A DNA stretch of 64,000 bases from Anomaloglossus baeobatrachus. Taxonomy: Eukaryota; Chordata; Amphibia; Anura; Aromobatidae. Where the stretch lies: contig NC_134353.1 in NCBI RefSeq assembly GCF_048569485.1, forward strand, positions 708,324,930 to 708,388,929, given 5' to 3'. This document shows, in pieces, positions 31,748-42,522 of the stretch. Numbering within the stretch: position 1 is the first letter of the stretch; each line of letters begins with the position of its first letter. The translations under genes were made by a program, and so were the position numbers. Under the pieces are notes generated by a model, which was not told the origin of the DNA, made no database searches, and saw only the letters and a program-made list of their open reading frames with translations.

Positions 31748-33163
31748 ATGGGACCACGGAGGATTAAACCATCGCAGCAGGCATCGGTGGCCCCCCCGCT
31801 GCACACCACGGCGCTGGATACTTTCTTGGGCCTGGAACAGGGTCCAGGGGAGGCCCGGACGCCATCTTTCCAGGAGCATGGAGGGGAAATGGAGGCACTG
31901 GCCCGGCCTGCTAAGCAGCAAGAGAAGGAGGAGTGGGTGAGCGGGGACACAGGGGAAAGTGGAGGAGTCCTTGCAGCAGATCCAACAGGGGATGCCTTGG
32001 CTCAGCAGCCCTGCACTGCATCGGATCCTCAGGCACAGCAGCAGCAGGCCCAGGAGCACATAGTGGCGGTGGGAGATAAGGTGGAGGTCGGGGGGCAGCC
32101 CTCCCCACTGCCAGGAGAAGAAGGGACTGCAGCCACAGCTGGTAATATCAGGGAACAGAGCAGCCTGCTTCCCCCCTCTGGGCCTCGGTGTGGAGATCAA
32201 CCTCCCCAGCTTCCCCAGCACCAGACTAAAACTCCAGCGTCTATTACTGCAGGTGCTCACCTTAAAGGGCCAGACACCTTCTATAAGGACATGCATGATT
32301 TCATAAGTAAACTTCCTTCTAAAGAGGACTTTCAATGCCTCATACGTGAGGTTAAAGCAACTTGCAGGTCAGAAATAGCTGAAGTGAGGAGAGATTTGCA
32401 GCAATTGTCTAGCAGAATTGAATCCCTGGAGGAAGAGCATGACATCACCAGATCCCATGTATCAGAATTACACAAACTGGCAACATCGCAACAAAAAATA
32501 ATGGAGGATATGCAGTCTCACATAGAGGATCTCGACAACAGAGGACGCCGTTGCAATGTCCGTGTGAGGGGGGTCCCAGAGTCAGATGGGCCCGAGGACA
32601 CAAACTCCATACTACAATCCATCTTTAATGAAGTGTTGGACGCTCCCCCTTCTAACATCATCAAGCTGGACAGGGCACACAGGGCTTTACAGCCGAAGAA
32701 TTTATCCACCCAACCCCGGGACATCATTTGTTGCATTCACGACTTCTCCACCAAAGAACTGATCATGGCTAAGGCTAGAATGAGGCGCACGGCACCTGTG
32801 TTCAATGGCAAGGAAATCCAGCTTTTCCCGGATCTTTCTCGCATCACACTCCAGAAAAGGCGGCACCTCAAACCCCTCCTCACGAGCCTGAAGGAGCACC
32901 AGGTTCCATACCGCTGGGATTACCCGTTTGCACTAACAGCGCGCAGAGGGGGTAAATCGGCGACCCTTCGCACTCCAGCAGATACCACTCTGTTCTGTGA
33001 AGCACTGGACATTCCAGCGGTCTGTATCCCAGATTGGGACTTGCAAAGGTTGGAAGGGCCGCCCCCTCCCGTGTGGTCCAAGGTGAGGGGTGGAGGGCGT
33101 GGGGCTTTGGGGGGGAGAGGAGGTAGGGGCCGCGGGTCGCCCCCCTCCCCGGCTCACCATTGA
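31748..33163 (+). CDS. L1-B ORF1 protein (L1 RNA-binding chaperone)
   Basis: The open frame of 471 codons starts at an ATG 111 bases into the element. Residues up to about 170 are low-complexity (Gln, Pro, Gly). A coiled coil follows (SEIAEVRRDLQQLSSRIESL, EEEHDITRSHVSELHKL). Then LDNRGRRCNVRVRGVPE opens the RRM-like domain of transposase_22 proteins, continuing with IIKLDRAHRAL and ICCIHDFSTKELIMAKAR, and FNGKEIQLFPDLSRITLQKR opens the C-terminal domain. It ends in a Gly/Arg tail. Such proteins form trimers on L1 RNA and act as nucleic-acid chaperones. No stop or shift is seen. Confidence 0.92.
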   Translation: MGPRRIKPSQQASVAPPLHTTALDTFLGLEQGPGEARTPSFQEHGGEMEALARPAKQQEKEEWVSGDTGESGGVLAADPTGDALAQQPCTASDPQAQQQQAQEHIVAVGDKVEVGGQPSPLPGEEGTAATAGNIREQSSLLPPSGPRCGDQPPQLPQHQTKTPASITAGAHLKGPDTFYKDMHDFISKLPSKEDFQCLIREVKATCRSEIAEVRRDLQQLSSRIESLEEEHDITRSHVSELHKLATSQQKIMEDMQSHIEDLDNRGRRCNVRVRGVPESDGPEDTNSILQSIFNEVLDAPPSNIIKLDRAHRALQPKNLSTQPRDIICCIHDFSTKELIMAKARMRRTAPVFNGKEIQLFPDLSRITLQKRRHLKPLLTSLKEHQVPYRWDYPFALTARRGGKSATLRTPADTTLFCEALDIPAVCIPDWDLQRLEGPPPPVWSKVRGGGRGALGGRGGRGRGSPPSPAHH

Positions 33164-33820
33164 GGACACTTCTTAACCTGGTTGGTGCCTATTTCTTATA
33201 CCCTCTGAGTTCCAGTGGCTGAGCATGCTTTGTGATACTGTGACTCTCTCTACAGCAAGCCTCTGACTGTCCATTGTGTCATCTGCGGCCCTCTGGGTCT
33301 GTTGAGCTGCATAAGGGGGGGGGCTGTAGCCACAATGATGCCGTGGGTGGTAGGGGGGTTGGCGGGAGCCCGGTCCCCTTACTTGGAGTTAGTGGTTGAG
33401 GTTTTTTGTTTTGTTTTTTTTTCCCTTGTTTCCTTTTGGCACGGGCCCATGCCCACTGGACTGACCCCCGTGGGAGGGCTACTGGGGAGTGAGGTGGGTG
33501 GCTCTCTTAGCTCAGACGGGTTGGGGAACCTCCCTCTAGGTCTCTCCCTTCCGGGTTGACCCCCCGGGAATCTATGCCTAAGGTTTATGCATTTTGGTTA
33601 ATGTTCTTAATTCATGTTCATTTCTATGTTTGTCCTTGTCTTCCCCCCTCCCCGATGTTTTTTCCTTATGTGTCCTTTCAGGTACCACCCCTTCTAGAGT
33701 CCCTGGGAGCTGCGGCCCTTTGTCGTATGGACCATCTCCTCTGGCCGGCTTCACAGGGGAAGTCATGCCCCCGACGGTATAGGTGTGCCATTAGCTTTTT
33801 CTTACTTCTAAGTTTTAGAT
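33164..33820 (+). other. L1-B region between ORF1 and ORF2
   Basis: About 650 bases without a long frame in the element's sense. It is T-, G- and C-run rich. Spacing of this size between ORFs is seen in Tx1/L1 elements of frogs and fish. No separate repeat was recognised. Confidence 0.6.
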
Positions 33821-36800
33821 ATGACCCGCATTATCTCTCTTAACGTAAAAGGTCTGAATTCACCCCGTAAGAGGAAATTGCTGCTACAGGAACTGAAAAC
33901 ATCAGGTGCAGACATAGCCTTTATCCAAGAAACACATTTTGTGGAATCAAACACTTTCAAATTTGCGTCCCACCGCTTTCCCATCCATTACTCGGCTTAC
34001 TCGGGCTCCAAGAGGGGGGGAGTTGCTATTTTAATATCCTCCAGTTGTCCTCTACAAATTACGGGTTCTCACTGCGATCCAGAGGGTAGATATGTGATTC
34101 TGGAGGGCCAACTGGGGGGATCCCCGCACATACTGGCCAACATTTATGCACCTAATGAAGGGCAGATACGCTTTCTTAAGAAAATACTCGATCTGATAGG
34201 CGGACTGGCACCGGCCTCTACGGTGTTGGGGGAGACTTTAACATCCCTTTTTCGGAGGTGGCCGACAGACTCTCTGTGGGTGGACACCCTCCATCGGGTG
34301 CTTTGAAAAATTTGTCCCGGGACTTTCGTAGGCTCATTAGATCAGGGGCTTTATACGACGCTTGGAGGGTGGACCACCCGGGAGAGAAGGCCTTTTCCTT
34401 CTACTCGCATCCGCATCAGACGCACACCAGAATAGACTATTTTTTCATTGACTCACAGCTGCTGGGGCGTCTTGAGAGGGTGGAAATGGGATCCATTACG
34501 TGGTCAGACCATTCCCCACTCATAATGGACTTCAAGAAAGATGGTCCTCGACCTAAGCCTCAGCATTGGCGCCTTAATGAATCTCTGATCAAAAATCCCG
34601 ACACTAGGGCCTTTTTAAATAAGCAACTGGTCGAATTCTTTCAGTTGAACACGGGCACGGTCACGTCGCCGGCAACACTCTGGGAAGCTCACAAGGCAGT
34701 GATGAGGGGACTATGCATTAGAGAGGGCGCCAGGGCTAAAAAGAATGCCACAAGCCAGCGGGACTCTATAACGGCCCATCTTAAGCTACAGGAGGGGAGA
34801 CTGGCGGCTGCCCCATCACTGACTATTCTTAGGAGAGTCATCAGCCTTAGGGAAAAGTTGAGAGACTTGGCAATTGGCAGAGCAGAAAAATTGCTAACCT
34901 TTTCCAAACAAAGATACTATGAAAGGAGTAATAACGCTCATACCTTACTCGCCAGGCAGCTTAAGGAGCGCGCTACATCCTCATGCCCTCAGGCTCTGCG
35001 CGACGAAAAGGGCACTATCCACTATCACCCCGCTTCAATAGCTGACATTTTTTTCAATTACTACAACAAGCTTTATAACCTTCCGGTTCCCCCGGGCATG
35101 GCTTCGCGCGGGGCTGGGGCACTTGGGGACTATTTTTCGGCCCTTGAGCTCCCTTCACTGCCTTGCGGAGCAGCCGCGGCTTTGAATGAAGAGATTACTA
35201 CAGAGGAACTGGAGCAAGTTCTGGAAGCCCTGCCTGGCGGGAAGTCACCGGGCCCGGACGGCTTTACTTATTTTTATTACAAGGTGTTTGCGGCGGAGCT
35301 CCTCCCACACATGGCCGCCTTGTTTAACTCTTTCCTTCAGGGTGACCCTATCCCTCCATCCATGCTACACTCCCATTTAATCCTCCTGCCCAAGCCACCC
35401 AGGGACCCATTGGACTGTGCTAATTATAGACCAATAGCCCTTTTGAACTCCGATTTGAAGATGTTCACCAAGCTCTTGGCGGCCAGGCTTAATCGATGGT
35501 TGTCCCAACTCGTGTATAAAGACCAGGTGGGTTTTGTCCCTTGCCGTCAGGGGGGGGACAACACCAGGAAGGTCATAGACCTGGTGGATGTGGCAAATCG
35601 GACGAAGCAACAGGCGTTGGTGTTGAGTCTAGATGCAGAGAAGGCTTTTGACCGCCTTGCGTGGCCTTTTCTCTTCAAGACACTGGAGGTCTTTGGGATC
35701 TCGGGTGGCTTTATGCGGGCCTTGAAGTCCCTGTATAGCGCTCCTACGGCCTCTATCAAACTCCCCCTCCACATCTCTAAGCCTTTTCTCATCTCCAATG
35801 GCACCAGGCAGGGGTGCCCCCTGTCCCCCCTCCTTTTTGCACTATGCATAGAGCCCCTCGCGGCCTCGGTCAGGAGCAACCCAGACATCTTGGGGCTCCT
35901 GGTCAGGAATAAACCGTTTAAAATCTCACTTTTTGCCGACGATGTGCTCATTACACTTACTAACATCCATGTGTCCCTTCCAATTTTAATGTGCACCTTG
36001 GGTAGGTACGGGAGCCTTTCGGGGTATAAGATCAACTCTAGCAAAACGGAGGCAATGCCCTTGAATCTCGACCCGGTGGCCCTGGATTACCTGCGTTTGA
36101 ATTTTAAGTTTCGTTGGAAGACAGATGCGGTCAAGTACCTGGGGGTTAACCTCACATCTACTTATGATTCCCTCTATAACCTTAACTTCCCCCCCCTTTT
36201 CCGAGAGCTGAGAACTCTTTTGAGCAAGTGGTTGCCCCTCCCTCTTTCGTGGATGGGGCGCATTGCGGCGGTTAAAATGAGCTTGCTCCCAAAATTATTA
36301 TATTTCTTTGAAACCCTCCCAGTTAAGGTACCAATAAAGGAGCTGAAGTCCCTTCAGGCGGCTATCCTTAGATTTATTTGGTGTAACAAACGTCATAGGG
36401 TGGCCAGGGAGGTGTTGATGGCTCGGAGAAACAGGGGGGGGCTTTCTGTCCCGGACATCCTAAAATACTATTGGGCGGCCCATCTTAGGAGGATCCCCTG
36501 TTGGGTGTCCCTTTGGGCATACAACAGGTGGACTGAGATTGAAAAACTTTGGCTGGCGCCTATACATCCAAACGCGCTCCTGTGGCCCCCGGCCCGGTGT
36601 GATTCGCCCCCCCCTCTTCTTGGACCGATGCAGTTCACTAGGGACCTCTGGGCATTTTGCATTAGAAGATTTCCTTTGGCATCCCCCTGCTCCCCTCTGG
36701 TGTCCTTCATATACCAACCCTTGCTCCCAAGCAGTCTGGAGTCGGACATGGTGCACCCCTGGCTCAAGGCAGGTCTATTCAGATTTGCAGACATTATAGA

Positions 36801-37623
36801 TGGAAGTACAATGCAGATCCATTCCTTTGAGTACCTTAGAGATAAATTCTCTCTCTCTAATCGAGAGTTTTTCCAATATTTGCAGATCAGAGACTTGGCT
36901 GGCTCCTTGTTTGGCAGGGCAGGGGCCTCGATTCCCACAGATTTTGAGAAAATTTGCAGAAGGGGCACTGATACTAAGGGGCTGATTTCGGAAATTTACA
37001 TTTTGCTTTCTGATTCACGGGAGGGGCCCGAGGGGTCTTTTCCATACATGCGGAAATGGGAGTCTCTATTGGGAAGGCGGATACTTCCTCAGGAATGGGC
37101 AGCAATCTGGGGAAACGCCGCCAAGACGTCAATATGCACACTATATAAGGAAAATATCTATAAAATTTTGCTATTTTGGTACCACACTCCAGATTTCCTT
37201 CATGGCATAGACCCCTCCATACCGGCTTGTTGCTGGAGATGCGGGGGAGGCAGGGGCACCATTCTGCACATATTCTGGTCCTGTCCAGGGATAGTCCCCT
37301 TCTGGGAGCGGGTTAGAGGGTTGATCCATAAAGTACTATATATAGAGGTTGATCTTGATCCCCTGATCTATGTTCTGGGTCTTGGGAATGGGGGATTGGG
37401 AAAAACGGCCACTAAGCTTTTGTCCCACATCCTTACGGCGGCCAGATGCTTAATTGCAAAGAATTGGAGGCAGCCAGGGACACCCTCACTCCAGAGCCTC
37501 AAGTATAGATTACTGGACGTTAGACGCATGGAACATCTCATGGCACTATTGCATGACACAGTTGACCGCTTCCAGGCCGTGTGGGCACCATGGGACTACT
37601 TTGCGGGACAGGAGGATCTGTGA
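33821..37623 (+). CDS. L1-B ORF2 protein (APE endonuclease, reverse transcriptase), one frameshift
   Basis: The ATG at 33821 opens MTRIISLNVKGLNSPRKR, the APE endonuclease N-terminus, with IAFIQETHF and YAPNEGQ. At a run of five G near 34227-34231 the frame slips: GGDFNIPFSEVADRL is in the neighbouring frame, which then stays open to 37623. After it come TRIDYFFIDSQ and WSDHSPLIM (end of endonuclease), then RT motifs NYRPIALLNSDLKMFTK, SLDAEKAFDRLAWPFLF, GTRQGCPLSPLLFALC and the catalytic ISLFADDVLITL, and a C-terminal CWRCGGGRGTILHIFWSC zinc-knuckle. The total is about 1267 codons. The slip is the only defect I see, so the copy is young; it could also be a sequencing slip in the G run. Confidence 0.92.
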
Positions 37624-39103
37624 GACTGAGGCCTATGGGTCCTATGGAAGGAGCATGGACTCTTGAAACCCTTCCCTCTTCCCTCCTATTTCTCCTCTCC
37701 CCTCCTAGCCCTCCTCACCTGTCCTGTCATTGTTTGTCTAGGTTCGATAAGAATTGTGAATTTTATGTTTTATTTTATGTATGAAAAACGTAAATTGAAA
37801 ATCTCAATAAAAATTCAAAGTTTAAAAAAAAAAAAAAAAAATAATAGCTAAAGTACTAGCTTCCAGACTTAATAAGGTTATACTTTCACTAATCCATTCG
37901 GACCAGTCTGGGTTCATGCCTTTCAGATCAACGGCAGTGAATATACGACGGTTACACCTCAACCTACAATTGCCAGCTGATAACTCAGGGGATAGAGTAA
38001 TTTGCTCCCTAGACGCCGCTAAGGCTTTCGACTCTATTGAGTACGAGTTTCTCTGGGTAGTACTTGACCGATTTGGACTGGGGAGGGATTTTATTTCCTG
38101 GGTAAGACTTCTATATAATAACCCTACTGCTAGGATCAAAGTTAATGGATGCCTTACTTCTCCTTTCCACCTAGGTAGGGGCACCCGCCAGGGATGCCCG
38201 CTATTCCCCTTACTATTTGCTCTGGCCGTTGAGCCTATGGCGGCAATGGTTAGATCCAATCCAGACATAACAGGGTTCAGGAGGGGTGGTCAGGAGGTAA
38301 AAATAGCGTTGTACGCAGATGACACACCTTTTTCTGGCCAATGCAACATCATCACTGCCAAGGGCAATGGGGGTTATACAAGAATTTGGGAAGTACTCAG
38401 GTCTATTAATCAACTGGGAAAAGTCTGTATTACTTTCGGTGGATGGAACCACAAACTCACCTAATTACGTAGACTCGGGCCTACAGGTTGTTGCCCAGTT
38501 TAAATATTTGGGGAAAATGGTTACCACTCGTGTTGAGGATTATGAGAGTCTCAACCTAACCCCTATTCTGTCGAAATTTAAGGATAAGAAGGAAGTCTGG
38601 TCTCGCCTGCCCTTCTCAGCATTTGGCCACACTAACCTGATCAAAATGATCTGGATGCCCCAACTACTATACAAGCTACACCTCTCCACAATGGATCCCA
38701 CAAAGATTTTTCCATAAGGTAAATGCATTATTCCGGGAATTGATCTGGGGCGGACAGCTGCCGCGCATTAGGCTCGAGACCCTGCAGAGGGATAAAAGTA
38801 GTGGAGGTCTGGCGGTACCCAATCCATGGGTTTACTATCTGGCGGCTCAGCTTCAGCACATTCGGGGATGGGAGGACCCTGGAGGGGGGGGGCACAGTAT
38901 ACGATTCGACAACAATAGTTTCACTCCACTAGTCTATATGAGGTTCTAGAGGCAGGAGGCTTTGGAGCTGCTGCTAATAGTTGCCCAACCCTACTACTAA
39001 TCCAAAAACTTTGGGATAAAACTAAAAAACTACAAGACATTCAGGGAATCAAACAATATACCTCTATATGGAGAACTCCATGGTTACCTAACTTGCATCA
39101 TTA

Positions 39104-39542
39104 AGGCTATGTGTCCACGTTGCTTTTTACCTGCTTTTTTGCTGCTTTTTGAACTGCAGCGTTTAATGGCAAAATAGATGTGTTCTGCTTTTCAAGCAAA
39201 GTCTATGGGAATTTGGGTTTCTTGTGCCCACTATGCAGTTCAAACTGCAGCCTTTTTCTGGCAGAAATTTGGACAAAAACTCAGCTTTGCAGTGCAAAAC
39301 CCAAAAGGCAAAAACAATTGACATGCAATTGTTTTTGCCATTTGCGTTTTGAACTGCAAAGCAGAGTTTTTGACCAAATTTCTGCCAGAAAAAGGCTGCA
39401 GTTTGAACTGCATAGTGGGCACAAGAAACCCAAATTCCCATAGACTTTGCTTGAAAAGCAGAACACATCCATTTTGGCATTAAACGCTGCAGTTGAAAAA
39501 GCAGCAAAAAAGCAGGTAAAAAGCAACGTGGACACATAGCCT
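39104..39542. mobile_element. Harbinger-type MITE in L1-A ORF2, nearly perfect hairpin
   Basis: The ends are AGGCTATGTGTCCACGTTGC and its inverse. TTA/TAA lies on both sides. The two halves are inverted copies almost to the centre (AATTTCTGCCAGAAAAAGGC on the right mirrors about 39255-39275). L1 sequence resumes at once on the right. Confidence 0.85.
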
Positions 39543-40158
39543 TAGAGGGGTTTGGGAGCTGGGCTTTGAGAAGGATAAATAGATTCACACATATGGAGGA
39601 GGGCCAACTCAGAGGCTTCCCTCAGTTGCAAGCGGTGTTTGGGATCCAGAATTCGGAGTTTTATAAGTACTTGCAACTGAGACATGCCTATCAGGCAGAA
39701 ACCTCTATTACGGGTAGAGCATTGGAGCAGAACAAAGTCATGCAACGCATAGCAACCTCTAGAGGCTCAGCGGGAGTGATATCTCGTTTATATTGGGATC
39801 TATTATATCTGGTGCACTGGAATTGTCCAGTAAACGCAAAAGAAAAATGGTAACGAGCTATAGGACCTATTGAGGACAACCAATGGGTAGAAATTTTAGA
39901 AAGAATTCCTAGTCTATCATTGGGGGAGGCATACAGACTGTCACACCTGTACGTTATTCACCAAGTATATCGCACTCCTAGATTCCTGTTTGATATTGGA
40001 GTTAGAACTGACCCCTTCTGCCCGCGATGCAAAATATGTTCCGCAGATCTATTACATATGATGTGGTCGTGTCCTGATATTGAACATTACTGGAGAGAGG
40101 TGACAGAAATAATCGATAAAGTATACACGATAGAGACGAGCTTAACTCCCTTTGTATA

Positions 40159-41752
40159 CAGTTAAGTCCAGAAATATTTGGACAGTGACACAATTTTCGC
40201 GAGTTGGGCTCTGCATGCCACTACATTGGATTTGAAATGAAACCTCTACAACCGAATTCAAGTGCAGATTGTAACGTTTAATTTGAAGGTTTGAACAAAA
40301 ATATCTGATAGAAATTGTAGGAATTGTACACATTTCTTTACAAACACTCCACATTTTAGGAGGTCAAAAGTAATTGGACAAATAAACCAAACCCCAAAAA
40401 AAATTTTTTATTTTCAATATTTTGTTGCGAATCCTTTGGAGGCAATCACTGCCTTAAGTCTGGAACCCATGGACATCAGCAAACGCTGGGTTTCCTTCTT
40501 CTTAATGCTTTGCCAGGCCTTTACAGCCGCAGCCTTCAAGTCTTGCTTGTTTGTGGGTCTTTCCGTCTTAAGTCTGGATTTGAGCAAGTGAAATGCATGC
40601 TCAATTGGGTTAAGATCTGGTGATTGACTTGGCCATTGCAGAATGTTCCACTTTTTTGCACTCATGAACTCCTGGGTAGCTTTGGCTGTATGCTTGGGGT
40701 CATTGTCCATCTGTACTATGAAGCGCCGTTCGATCAACTTTGCGGCATTTGGCTGAATCTGGGCTGAAAGTATATCCCGGTACACTTCAGAATTCATCCG
40801 GCTACTCTTGTCTGCTGTTATGTCATCAATAAACACAAGTGACCCAGTGCCATTGAAAGCCATGCATGCCCATGCCATCACGTTGCCTCCACCATGTTTT
40901 ACAGAGGATGTGGTGTGCCTTGGATCATGTGCCATTCCCTTTCTTCTCCAAACTTTTTTCTTCCCATCATTCTGGTACAGGTTGATCTTGGTCTCATCTG
41001 TCCATAGAATACTTTTCCAGAACTGAGCTGGCTTCATGAGGTGTTTTTCAGCAAATTTAACTCTGGCCTGTCTATTTTTGGAATTGATGAATGGTTTGCA
41101 TCTAGATGTGAACCCTTTGTTTTTACTTTCATGGAGTCTTCTCTTTACTGTTGACTTAGAGACAGATACACCTACTTCACTGAGAGTGTTCTGGACTTCA
41201 GTTGATGTTGTGAACGGGTTCTTCTTCACCAAAGAAAGTATGCGGCGATCATCCACCACTGTTGTCATCCGTGGACGCCAAGGCCTTTTTGAGTTCCCAA
41301 GCTCACCAGTCAATTCCTTTTTTCTCAGAATGTACCCGACTGTTGATATTGCTACTCCAAGCATGTCTGCTATCTCTCTGATGGATTTTTTCTTTTTTTT
41401 TTCAGCCTCCGGATGTTCTGCTTGCAAAACCACACACCTGTAATCAACCCCAGACCTTTTAACTACTTCATTGATTATAGGTTAACGAGGGAGACGCCTT
41501 CAGAGTTAATTGCAGCCCTTAGTGTCCCTTGTCCAATTACTTTTGGTCCCTTGAAAAAGAGGAGGCTATGCATTACAGAGCTATGATTCCTAAACCCTTT
41601 CTCCGATTTGGATGTGAAAACTCTCATATTGCAGCTGGGAGTGTGCACTTTCAGCCCATATTATATATATAATTGTATTTCTGAACATGTTTTTGTAAAC
41701 AGCTAAAATAACAAAACTTGTGTCACTGTCCAAATATTTCTGGACCTAACTG
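40159..41752 (-). mobile_element. Tc1 transposon, full length, with open transposase frame
   Basis: The tips CAGTTAAGTCCAGAAATAT and, inverted, CAGTTAGGTCCAGAAATAT are flanked by TA (40157-40158 and 41753-41754). The inverted match covers about the first 36 bases (to ACAGTGACACAA). The length of 1594 bp is usual for Tc1. L1-A ORF2 continues across the site (TPFVYS... then ILGYVEDLP). Similar CAGTTAGGTCC ends are widespread in fish and frog Tc1 elements. Confidence 0.95.
40414..41433 (-). CDS. Tc1 transposase, DD34E, frame open
   Basis: About 339 codons can be read without a stop. A helix-turn-helix lies at the start (SIREIADMLGVAISTVGYIL), then a GRPR-like hook (KRPWRPR), a second HTH with STEVQNTLSEVGVSVSKSTV, and the catalytic core: Asp146 in LWTDETK, Asp243 in VQMDNDPKHTAK and Glu278 in DLNPIEHAFHLLK, giving exactly 34 residues between the last two acids. 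A glycine-rich box (KHGGGNVMAW) is present. The frame is open further upstream without an ATG (it begins with GTG at 41433); the first ATG is at residue 24. So the start codon may be lost or lie in an unrecognised exon. The enzyme would cut the element at TA sites. Confidence 0.9.
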   Translation of the reverse strand: MVLQAEHPEAEKKKKKSIREIADMLGVAISTVGYILRKKELTGELGNSKRPWRPRMTTVVDDRRILSLVKKNPFTTSTEVQNTLSEVGVSVSKSTVKRRLHESKNKGFTSRCKPFINSKNRQARVKFAEKHLMKPAQFWKSILWTDETKINLYQNDGKKKVWRRKGMAHDPRHTTSSVKHGGGNVMAWACMAFNGTGSLVFIDDITADKSSRMNSEVYRDILSAQIQPNAAKLIERRFIVQMDNDPKHTAKATQEFMSAKKWNILQWPSQSPDLNPIEHAFHLLKSRLKTERPTNKQDLKAAAVKAWQSIKKKETQRLLMSMGSRLKAVIASKGFATKY

Positions 41753-41754
41753 TA

Positions 41755-42413
41755 TATTCTGGGATACGTGGAGGATTTACCTTTGGAGGAGGAGGGCAAA
41801 GTGGCCGTATCTAGACTATTATATATTGCCAGGAAACTAATCGCTCAACACTGGATCTCGGACCACAGTCCTACAATATCTGAATATGTCAAAAAAGTTA
41901 ATTGGGTGATAAATGTGGAGAAAAGTATATATCGGAAAAGAAATGGCGTAATGAAATTAGAAAAAATATGGGCACGATGGATAGACGGGTCAGGGTTGGC
42001 TTCGAGGGAACTGATTAGGTTTAGATTGGGCTTACTCTAAATTGATAACAAAGGGAAAAGGGCGAGAAATTTCTGCAGAACTTATCTATAATGATGACGG
42101 AGGTTTGGGGAGAAGAGAGTAGCATGGGAACAGGTTAGATTCTTCATCAAAAATGACATTTAAATGTGTACAATGCCAAACAAAGCAAAAACTCAAAAAC
42201 AAAAGTCTAATTGGATTGATAAATGTAATAATGGTACTTAAGAACTTGTGTCTAGGAATGTGTGGAGCTGCAGATTTGACATTATCTCTCCTTTCTACAA
42301 GACTGTTTAATGTTTGTTGGGGAGGGCTGGGAGGGGAGTAGAGGCTGGGTAGCCTCCAATTATTTGGTTGTAACTTGCAAAACTTTAATAAAAACATTTA
42401 ATTAAAAAAAAAA
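41755..42413 (+). other. End of L1-A ORF2 and 3' UTR with poly-A
   Basis: To 42040 the frame of ORF2 continues (LLYIARKLIAQHW, the conserved region after the zinc knuckle in L1). About 370 bases of 3' UTR follow with AATAAAAACA and an A run. No other feature. Confidence 0.75.
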
Positions 42414-42430
42414 AATAATATCTCCCTCTC

Positions 42431-42522
42431 CCAAAGTACCAGAAGTTCACTGCCTGGGAGTAACCTTCGACTCTGCCTTGTCCTTCAAACGGCACATTCA
42501 AGTTCTCACAACCTACTGCTTC
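42431..42522 (+). pseudogene. CR1/L2-like LINE reverse transcriptase fragment, part 2
   Basis: The translation VHCLGVTFDSALSFKRHIQ fits the RT thumb motif LGVxxDSxLSFxxHI that follows NxxKTE in CR1/L2 LINEs. It continues part 1 (21575-21869) once L1-A and one target copy are taken out. It is cut off on the right at the next LTR start. Confidence 0.7.

Larger units (their letters stand above)
31637..37840 (+). mobile_element. L1-B: nearly intact full-length L1/Tx1-type LINE
   Basis: ATAATAGCTAAAG is duplicated at 31624-31636 and 37841-37853 (up to 16 bp if flanking A residues are counted). The 5' end is GGGGCGTGTCCAGGATGC, the 3' end has CAATAAAAATTC and a poly-A tail of about 18. ORF1 is open and ORF2 has a single frame slip. 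The length of 6.2 kb is full size. It sits in the RT part of L1-A ORF2, so it is younger than L1-A. Confidence 0.95.
29223..42040 (+). pseudogene. L1-A ORF2 (endonuclease-reverse transcriptase), broken
   Basis: The ATG at 29223 opens MTGRINILSWNVRGLG, the APE endonuclease start, with IYLQETRL following. A stop and shift near 29577 lead to VVCTGDFNNII and then GLSDHSPLL, the end of the endonuclease. RT motifs appear at 31535-31615 (VVIPKPGKDP, DSYRPIS) and, past L1-B, at 37855-38350: SLDAAKAFDSIEYEFL, GTRQGCPLFPLLFAL and ALYADDT. A shift follows near 38333. The C-terminal domain continues to 39100, resumes at 39546-40157 with PRCKICSADLLHMMWSCPD, the CCHC-like cluster, and ends at 42040 after the Tc1 insertion. 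Several stops, shifts and four insertions make it inactive. Confidence 0.88.
21887..42413 (+). mobile_element. L1-A: full-length L1/Tx1-type LINE, old and split by five insertions
   Basis: A perfect 17-bp duplication AATAATATCTCCCTCTC lies at 21870-21886 and 42414-42430. The element starts with a G-rich 5' end (GGGGGGGGTGGCCTGG) and finishes with AATAAAAACA and a poly-A tail. It has ORF1 (coiled coil plus RNA-binding type) and ORF2 (endonuclease plus RT). Within it lie 23090-28650 (Harbinger), 30588-31377 (retroposon), 31637-37853 (L1-B), 39104-39544 (MITE) and 40159-41754 (Tc1). Removing these leaves about 6 kb, the usual L1 length. Confidence 0.92.

Noticed and set aside
33302-33843. Small frames between L1-B ORF1 and ORF2
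   Set aside because: Short, overlapping in several phases, low-complexity and without a family match; this is the normal inter-ORF region.
40414-41433. Treating the Tc1 transposase as a host gene
   Set aside because: It sits between Tc1 inverted repeats with TA flanks inside another transposon.
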